NCBI GenBank assembly: GCA_004210915.1
Contig: SEGS01000018.1
Coordinates: 1 to 46,553 of the forward strand
Source: Variovorax sp.
GTDB taxonomy: Bacteria; Pseudomonadota; Gammaproteobacteria; Burkholderiales; Burkholderiaceae_C
DNA: 46,553 nucleotides
Reading direction: 5' to 3'
In this document: one piece after another, positions 41,565 through 46,553 of the stretch
Numbering within the stretch: position 1 is the first letter of the stretch
Layout of the letters: every line of letters starts with the position of its first letter
The notes under the pieces: generated by a model
Told to the model about the DNA's origin: nothing
The model's input: the letters and a program-made list of their open reading frames with translations, nothing else
Database searches by the model: none
Program-made: the position numbers and the translations under genes

Positions 41565-43163
41565 ATGGCCAAGGAGGAGTCCGGTCGCCTGTTTTCCAAG
41601 GTGGCGAAGTTCGTCCGCAATCCGCTCAAGGATTGGTCGGAGCTGGACGCCGAGGATTCCGCATCGCCCGAAAACGGCTACAGCCGGGAGATGCTCAAGG
41701 AAATGATCGAGCGGCGGCAGCGCAACGATTTCGTGCGCCGTCGCGAGTTCGACATGCTGCGCAAGCTGCGTCAGCGCGAAGCCGCGGGTGTGCAGGACGG
41801 CTCGGCCACGCCGTCGTCCTTCAACGTCAACAGCACTTCCGGCAAATCCGAAGGCCGCGCGCTCACGCTCAAGAAGATCGACGAGATCGAAGAGCAGATG
41901 TCCCAGCAGTGGTGGAAGGGCCGCGGTCCGGGCGGAAGCGCCCCCGGCCACTCGCCCGAATCCGGTGCGGACATGGCGGAACAGCACGCCCGCGCCTATG
42001 CCGATACCGCCCCGTTCTCGCCACAGGAGGCCGCGGCCCTGGCCGTGCCGCTCGACAGCGGCGCCGGGGCTTTGCATCCTTCCCGGTTGGTGTACAGCAG
42101 CGCGCTCGAAGAGGCCGCCATCCGGTTCGCCGAGGGCAAGGACGCTGAGGCCGAGAGCATCCTGCTGCAGGCGCTCGCGCCCGAGGGTGCACAAGCCGAC
42201 CACGACGACACCTGGCGTGCGCTGCTTGACCTTTACCGCGCCACGGGCGACGCAGAGAAGTTCGTCGCGGCCAGCACGCGATATGCCCAGCGCATGAAGC
42301 GCACCGGCCCTGAATGGGTGTCGTTGCGGGCCCTGGCGCGCACGGTGCAGGCGGCCTCTGCCGCGCAGCGTGGGCAGAAGGCTGCGGCGAGCGGCGCCGA
42401 CTGGCTCAGTCCGGCCCGCCTGTCGCGCGATGCGCTCGGCGGCCTGACCGCCGCGCTGGCGCAGGCCGGCGCGGTCTGGACACTCGACTGGCGCGGCTTG
42501 AAGCGCATCGACGCCGAAGCCGCCGGGCCGCTGCGCGCGCTGTTCACGCACTGGGCGGAGTCGGCTGTGCAACTGCGCTTTGCCGGCGGCAAACAATTGC
42601 AGGCTGTGCTGGCCGAGGCCACGCCGATGAGCGAGCGCGGCACCGATGACCTGTGGTGGCAGTTGCGCCTTGCGGCCCTTCGCGTGATGCATCTGGCCGA
42701 TGATTTCGAACTGGCGGCGCTCAACTACTGCATCACCTACGAAGTGTCGCCACCGGGCTGGCAGGATCCGCGAGGCGGCTACGAGGCGATCGATGCGGCG
42801 CGCGAGTCTTCACCCGCCTTCGCGTCGGCGTTCTCGCTCGAAGGCACGGGCGAGGTGGCTTCGGCAATCGCAGGGGGCGCCGATGCCTTGCAAGTGGCAC
42901 TGGCGGGCGATCTGGCCGGCGAGTCTCTCTCAACCTGGCAACGGCTCGACGCCGAGTTGCTGGAGGCCCCGGCGCCGGTCGTTTCCTGCGCCGCACTCGT
43001 GCGCATCGACTTTGCGGCCGCGGGCACCTTGCTCAACTGGGTAATGGAACGCGACGCCCACGGCCAGCGCGTGGAGTTCGTCGACGCGCACCGGCTGGTG
43101 GCGGCTTTCTTCGGTGTCATCGGCATCGGCGATCACGCCATGGTCTCCGCCCGTTTCGACTGA
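41565..43163 (+). CDS. STAS-domain-like protein with TPR-like middle region
   Basis: This is a cytosolic protein of 532 residues, not recognised beyond its regions. The N-terminal 120 residues are charged and helical ([19 protein letters not shown]). The middle part (about 185-265) has TPR-like helices with [22 protein letters not shown]. Two STAS-like segments follow, with [21 protein letters not shown] near 310-330 and [21 protein letters not shown] near 478-500. It starts 7 bases after dksA and is probably co-transcribed with it. Role unknown. Confidence 0.82.
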   Translation: MAKEESGRLFSKVAKFVRNPLKDWSELDAEDSASPENGYSREMLKEMIERRQRNDFVRRREFDMLRKLRQREAAGVQDGSATPSSFNVNSTSGKSEGRALTLKKIDEIEEQMSQQWWKGRGPGGSAPGHSPESGADMAEQHARAYADTAPFSPQEAAALAVPLDSGAGALHPSRLVYSSALEEAAIRFAEGKDAEAESILLQALAPEGAQADHDDTWRALLDLYRATGDAEKFVAASTRYAQRMKRTGPEWVSLRALARTVQAASAAQRGQKAAASGADWLSPARLSRDALGGLTAALAQAGAVWTLDWRGLKRIDAEAAGPLRALFTHWAESAVQLRFAGGKQLQAVLAEATPMSERGTDDLWWQLRLAALRVMHLADDFELAALNYCITYEVSPPGWQDPRGGYEAIDAARESSPAFASAFSLEGTGEVASAIAGGADALQVALAGDLAGESLSTWQRLDAELLEAPAPVVSCAALVRIDFAAAGTLLNWVMERDAHGQRVEFVDAHRLVAAFFGVIGIGDHAMVSARFD

Positions 43164-43273
43164 TACCGTTCCGCTTCAAAGCGATTACGGCGTTGCTTCG
43201 CCTTGCCGTGCGCCGGCATTGTCTGCAGCTTCGCGTCTTGTGCTCGCTTCGAAGGCAAAACGGCGTCAGGCAG

Positions 43274-43306
43274 CCGGGCTTGCATTGCCCGGCGACATCC
43301 CCAGAT
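43274..43306 (+). promoter_or_regulatory. possible sigma32 promoter and hairpin before hslV
   Basis: CTTGCAT (43279-43285), 13 bases, then CCCCAGAT (43299-43306) closely follows the sigma32 consensus CTTGAAA-N13-CCCCATNT. A CCGGGC / GCCCGG hairpin (43274-43292) overlaps it. The predicted start of transcription would be about the hslV ATG, so the mRNA would be leaderless, which weakens the call. Confidence 0.4.
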
Positions 43307-43313
43307 GACTTCG

Positions 43314-43859
43314 ATGGAACAATTTCACGGCACCACCATCGTCAGCGTGCGCCGCAAGACCCCGAACGGCGACCAGGTCGCCATCGGCGGGGACGGGCAA
43401 GTCACCCTCGGCAACATCGTCATCAAGGGCACCGCACGCAAGGTGCGCCGCCTCTATCACGGCAAGGTCATTGCGGGCTTCGCGGGCGCCACGGCCGATG
43501 CATTCACGCTGTTCGAGCGCTTCGAGGCCAAGCTCGAGAAGCACCAGGGCAACCTGACGCGCGCCGCGGTCGAACTGACCAAGGATTGGCGCACCGATCG
43601 CGTCCTGCGCAAGCTCGAGGCCATGCTGGCCGTGGCGGACGCGACGACCTCGCTGATCATCACCGGCAATGGCGACGTGCTGGAGCCCGAGAGCGGCGTG
43701 ATCGCGATCGGTTCCGGCGGCGCCTACGCGCAATCCGCGGCGAAGGCCTTGCTCGACAACACCGAGCTGACTGCCGAACAGATCGTGAAGAAGTCGCTGG
43801 AGATTGCCGGCGAACTCTGCATTTACACCAACATGAACCACACCGTCGAGACGCTCTGA
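43314..43859 (+). CDS. hslV: ATP-dependent protease HslVU, peptidase subunit HslV
   Basis: This is the proteasome-like threonine peptidase of HslVU. MEQFHG is the short propeptide; cleavage exposes the catalytic Thr of [35 protein letters not shown] and [13 protein letters not shown] are conserved. The length of 181 residues is normal. ATG 43314 is favoured by family alignment, with ATG 43305 three codons upstream possible. Neither has a strong ribosome site. hslU follows 11 bases after the stop. Confidence 0.95.
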   Translation: MEQFHGTTIVSVRRKTPNGDQVAIGGDGQVTLGNIVIKGTARKVRRLYHGKVIAGFAGATADAFTLFERFEAKLEKHQGNLTRAAVELTKDWRTDRVLRKLEAMLAVADATTSLIITGNGDVLEPESGVIAIGSGGAYAQSAAKALLDNTELTAEQIVKKSLEIAGELCIYTNMNHTVETL

Positions 43860-43870
43860 GCGCAGCCCGC

Positions 43871-45196
43871 ATGTCCATGACCCCCCAGGAAATCGTCTCC
43901 GAACTCGACAACCACATCGTCGGCCAGCCCGACGCCAAGCGCGCGGTGGCGATCGCCATGCGCAATCGCTGGCGCCGGCAGCAGGTCGAAGAGAAATTGC
44001 GCGCCGAGATCACGCCCAAGAACATCCTCATGATCGGCCCGACGGGCGTCGGCAAGACCGAGATCGCGCGCCGTCTGGCCAAGCTGGCCGATGCGCCGTT
44101 CATCAAGGTCGAAGCCACCAAGTTCACCGAGGTCGGCTACGTCGGCAAGGATGTCGATTCGATCATCCGCGACCTGATCGAGATCGCGGTCAAGCAGACC
44201 CGCGAGGGCGAGAGCGCCAAGGTGCGCATGCGGGCCGAAGATGCGGCCGAGGATCGCATCCTCGACGTGCTGCTGCCGCCCGCACGCACAGCCGATGGCC
44301 CCACACCGGATGCCGGCAACAACACCACGCGCCAGGCCTTCCGCAAGAAGCTGCGGGAACATGCGCTCGCCGACAAGGAGATCGAACTCGACCTTGCCGA
44401 GACGCGTGCACCGCTCGAGATCATGGGGCCAGCCGGCATGGAGGAAATGACCGAGCAGCTGCGGGGCATGTTCGGCCAGCTCGGTGGTGGCAAGCGCAAG
44501 ACGCGCAAGCTCAAGATCGCGGAGGCGATGCGCCTCCTGATCGACGAGGAGGCCGGCAAGCTCCTGAACGAAGACGACGTGCGGACCCAGGCGATCAGCA
44601 ACGCCGAGCAGAACGGCATCGTCTTCATCGACGAGATCGACAAGGTCGCCACGCGTGCCGATGCGCAGGGCAGCGACGTGTCGCGCCAGGGTGTGCAGCG
44701 CGATCTGCTGCCGCTGGTCGAGGGCACGACGGTCAGCACCAAGTACGGCGTGGTGCGCACCGACCACATGCTGTTCATCGCCAGCGGCGCGTTCCACCTG
44801 AGCAAGCCCAGCGACCTGATCCCCGAGCTGCAGGGGCGCTTCCCGATCCGGGTCGAGCTGCAGTCGCTCGCGGTCGCTGACTTCGAGAGCATCCTGATGC
44901 AGACCCGCGCCTCGCTGGTCAAGCAGTACCAGGCCTTGCTGGCCACCGAAGGCGTGACGCTCGATTTCGCGCCCGATGGCATCCGGCGCCTGGCCAGCAT
45001 CGCCTTCGAGGTCAACGAACGCACCGAGAACATCGGCGCGCGGCGCTTGTCCACGGTGATGGAGCGCCTGCTGGACGATGTGAGCTTCGATGCCGCAAAG
45101 CTGGACGGCCAGACAATCCTGATCGACGCGGCTTACGTCGACGCCCGTTTGGCGGCACTAAGTCACGACGAAGACCTTTCGCGTTTCATCCTCTGA
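43871..45196 (+). CDS. hslU: ATP-dependent protease HslVU, ATPase subunit HslU
   Basis: This AAA+ unfoldase feeds substrates to HslV. The Walker [10 protein letters not shown] is at about residues 56-64, followed by [13 protein letters not shown], the pore-loop motif. The I-domain covers about 110-240. Walker B is [13 protein letters not shown]. The sensor-2 region contains [14 protein letters not shown], and the C-terminus LSRFIL inserts into HslV. The 441-residue length is normal. Three inverted repeats follow the stop. Confidence 0.96.
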   Translation: MSMTPQEIVSELDNHIVGQPDAKRAVAIAMRNRWRRQQVEEKLRAEITPKNILMIGPTGVGKTEIARRLAKLADAPFIKVEATKFTEVGYVGKDVDSIIRDLIEIAVKQTREGESAKVRMRAEDAAEDRILDVLLPPARTADGPTPDAGNNTTRQAFRKKLREHALADKEIELDLAETRAPLEIMGPAGMEEMTEQLRGMFGQLGGGKRKTRKLKIAEAMRLLIDEEAGKLLNEDDVRTQAISNAEQNGIVFIDEIDKVATRADAQGSDVSRQGVQRDLLPLVEGTTVSTKYGVVRTDHMLFIASGAFHLSKPSDLIPELQGRFPIRVELQSLAVADFESILMQTRASLVKQYQALLATEGVTLDFAPDGIRRLASIAFEVNERTENIGARRLSTVMERLLDDVSFDAAKLDGQTILIDAAYVDARLAALSHDEDLSRFIL

Positions 45197-45202
45197 TCTC
45201 CG

Positions 45203-45219
45203 AGCGCCGCAACGGCGCT
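45203..45219 (+). terminator. hairpin 1 after hslU
   Basis: AGCGCCG (45203-45209) and CGGCGCT (45213-45219) form a 7-base GC stem with a CAA loop, 7 bases after the hslU stop. It is the most likely terminator of hslVU, though only TT follows. Confidence 0.55.
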
Positions 45220-45220
45220 T

Positions 45221-45242
45221 CACGCAACACATTCATTGCGTG
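45221..45242. repeat. inverted repeat 2 after hslU
   Basis: CACGCAA (45221-45227) and TTGCGTG (45236-45242) are a perfect 7-base pair of arms with an 8-base spacer. It immediately follows hairpin 1. It may be a second stem of the terminator or a protein-binding site. Confidence 0.5.
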
Positions 45243-45270
45243 AGCTAAGTACTTCATTTGCAACGAAATT

Positions 45271-45298
45271 CGGTGTTTTCGCATGTGCGAAAACACCG
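45271..45298. repeat. long perfect inverted repeat 3 upstream of mraZ
   Basis: CGGTGTTTTCGCA (45271-45283) and its exact complement (45286-45298) form a 13-base perfect inverted repeat with two central bases. It contains T and A runs, so it can act in both directions. It isolates hslU from the mraZ promoter, or acts as an operator. Confidence 0.6.
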
Positions 45299-45341
45299 CT
45301 AAGTCGTTGATTCCATTACAAAAAATAGCTTCGAGCCCTTC

Positions 45342-45369
45342 TTGCGCAGTAGGTGTTTCCTGCTACAGT
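45342..45369 (+). promoter_or_regulatory. mraZ (dcw cluster) promoter
   Basis: TTGCGC (45342-45347), 16 bases, then TACAGT (45364-45369). The predicted start near 45376 lies within the MraZ box array, which fits autorepression. Confidence 0.6.
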
Positions 45370-45400
45370 GGAAAAAAGTGCAGTTAAGTGGGAAAAAGTG
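45368..45400 (+). promoter_or_regulatory. MraZ box: four GTG repeats at exact 10-bp spacing
   Basis: GTG occurs at 45368, 45378, 45388 and 45398, two of them as GTGG(G), each followed by A-rich spacers. MraZ proteins bind direct GTGGG-type repeats with about one-turn spacing in front of their own gene. The array overlaps the -10 region and start site. Confidence 0.75.
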
Positions 45401-45456
45401 TCCTTGTTCACCCGGTTCGGGTGTCGGACATGTCTCACCACCGGGGTTTGGTTCAC

Positions 45457-45885
45457 GTGTTTCAAGGCGCTTCATCGCTGAGTCTGGATGCCAAGGGGCG
45501 GCTGTCGGTGCCGACCCGGCATCGTGACGTCCTGAGCGCGACGGCGGCCGGCCAACTCACGATCACCAAGCACCCGCATGGCTGCCTCATGGTGTTCCCG
45601 CGTCCCGAGTGGGAAAAATTCCGCGAGCGGATCGCCGCGCTACCGATGTCGGCCCAGTGGTGGAAGCGCGTCTTCCTCGGCAACGCGATGGATGTCGAGA
45701 TGGACGGCACCGGCCGCGTGCTGGTCTCGCCCGAACTGCGCGCCGCCACCGGGATCTCGCGCGACGCGCTGTTGCTCGGCATGGGCAACCACTTCGAGTT
45801 GTGGGACAAGGCGACCTACGACGCCAAGGAAGCCGAAGCCACGCAGGGGCAGATGCCCGACGTGTTCCAGGACTTTTCGTTCTGA
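45457..45885 (+). CDS. mraZ: division/cell wall cluster transcriptional repressor MraZ
   Basis: This is an AbrB-fold DNA-binding repressor of the dcw cluster. It has two SpoVT-AbrB repeats; the first is [18 protein letters not shown] (residues 6-23), the second [17 protein letters not shown] prefer the GTG at 45457 because [11 protein letters not shown] aligns with the family N-terminus; an ATG at 45430 would add nine residues. The length of 142 residues is slightly short but fits. It is followed 8 bases later by rsmH. Confidence 0.93.
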   Translation: MFQGASSLSLDAKGRLSVPTRHRDVLSATAAGQLTITKHPHGCLMVFPRPEWEKFRERIAALPMSAQWWKRVFLGNAMDVEMDGTGRVLVSPELRAATGISRDALLLGMGNHFELWDKATYDAKEAEATQGQMPDVFQDFSF

Positions 45886-45893
45886 GGCCGGCA

Positions 45894-46553
45894 GTGGAGC
45901 AGCCATGGACCCATACGACCGTCTTGTTGAACGAAGCGGTCGAAGCGCTCTTCCCCGAGCCGGAGGTGGCCGCGACCGGCACCTTCGTCGACGCGACCTT
46001 CGGGCGCGGCGGACATGCCCGCGAAATCCTCGCGCGGCTCGCGCCGGAAGGCAGGCTGATCGCGTTCGACAAGGATGTGGAAGCGGTGGCCGAAGCAGCG
46101 CGCATCACCGATGCGCGTTTTTCCATCCGGCACCAGGGCTTCCGCGACTTGGGGCAACTGCCGCCGGCCAGCGTGGCCGGTCTGCTGATGGATCTGGGCA
46201 TCAGCTCTCCGCAGATCGACAACCCCGCACGGGGTTTTTCTTTTCGTTTCGACGGCCCGCTCGACATGCGCATGGACACCACGCGCGGCGAGAGCGTGGC
46301 CGAGTGGCTGGCAACAGCCGAAATCCAGCAGATTGCAGAGGTGATTCGTGACTATGGCGAAGAACGGTTTGCTGTTCAGATTGCAAAGGCGATTGATGCT
46401 CGCCGACAAGAACGGGGCCCAATTTCAACCACCGCCGAGCTGGCCGAGCTCGTGGCTGGCACGGTCAAAACCCGCGAGCAGGGCCAGAACCCTGCAACGC
46501 GCACATTTCAGGCTCTTCGGATTTTCATCAACGCCGAGCTTGAAGAGCTGCAA
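45894..46553 (+). CDS. rsmH: 16S rRNA (cytosine(1402)-N4)-methyltransferase RsmH, truncated by window end
   Basis: This methylates C1402 of 16S rRNA and is the second gene of the dcw cluster. The visible 220 residues start [16 protein letters not shown], then [16 protein letters not shown] (SAM site), [10 protein letters not shown], and [31 protein letters not shown]. Later [22 protein letters not shown] is the conserved C-terminal region. The start is GTG 45894. The reading frame is open at 46553, so about 90 residues are missing here. Confidence 0.95.
   Translation, partial: MEQPWTHTTVLLNEAVEALFPEPEVAATGTFVDATFGRGGHAREILARLAPEGRLIAFDKDVEAVAEAARITDARFSIRHQGFRDLGQLPPASVAGLLMDLGISSPQIDNPARGFSFRFDGPLDMRMDTTRGESVAEWLATAEIQQIAEVIRDYGEERFAVQIAKAIDARRQERGPISTTAELAELVAGTVKTREQGQNPATRTFQALRIFINAELEELQ

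Overview
This window is GC-rich chromosomal DNA from a betaproteobacterium, most likely Comamonadaceae and probably Variovorax or a close relative. The evidence is three Bug-type (TTT) substrate-binding proteins, a single-cysteine DksA with a long Lys/Ala/Pro-rich N-terminus, the NAD-linked molybdenum formate dehydrogenase operon fdsGBA-D, and the order dksA - hslVU - mraZ - rsmH. I see no insertion sequence, prophage or CRISPR array. The genus is an inference from gene content and style; no search was run.

Layout. 0.2-3.8 kb: pyrC, a NYN/LOTUS protein and a DUF3025 protein joined by 4-base overlaps, then htpX and a bidirectional terminator. 3.8-8.9 kb (minus): HTH-citrate synthase, COG2509 flavoprotein, VUT transporter, flavin reductase, ProQ. 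9.0-13.5 kb (plus): a catabolic operon of hydroxyacid dehydrogenase, Bug, FAH-family hydrolase, SDR and a second Bug; twin palindromes lie in the divergent promoter region. 13.5-14.8 kb: cysK (minus) and RNase P RNA (plus). 14.8-21.0 kb (minus): ModE/LysR-like regulator, Nudix-MBL fusion, a degenerate pseudouridine synthase, DUF898 and M48 peptidase. 21.2-26.4 kb: fdsG-fdsB-fdsA-fdsD without fdsC. 26.5-30.0 kb: aldo/keto reductase, MFS exporter, small membrane protein and a divergent LysR regulator.

30.0-32.1 kb holds an HNH endonuclease, tRNA-His, tRNA-Arg and tRNA-Pro (all minus), a short minus-strand transcription unit with a good promoter and terminator, a small HTH-like gene, and a structured non-coding stretch. 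32.1-35.3 kb: exported lactonase, Bug and galactarate/talarate dehydratase, which look like an aldarate-use operon. 35.4-39.2 kb: dapF, DUF484, xerC and an RlmI-type methyltransferase. 39.3-43.2 kb: COG0523 GTPase, dksA with a structured leader, and a STAS protein. 43.3-46.6 kb: hslV, hslU, then mraZ and a truncated rsmH at the start of the division/cell-wall cluster.

Most genes are housekeeping. The most interesting points are regulatory: the twin palindromes beside a citrate synthase that carries its own DNA-binding domain, the duplicated 20-bp element at the fds promoter, the dksA leader, the orphan minus-strand transcript near 31.1-31.5 kb, the LysR palindrome touching its start codon, and a pseudouridine synthase homologue that lacks its catalytic aspartate.
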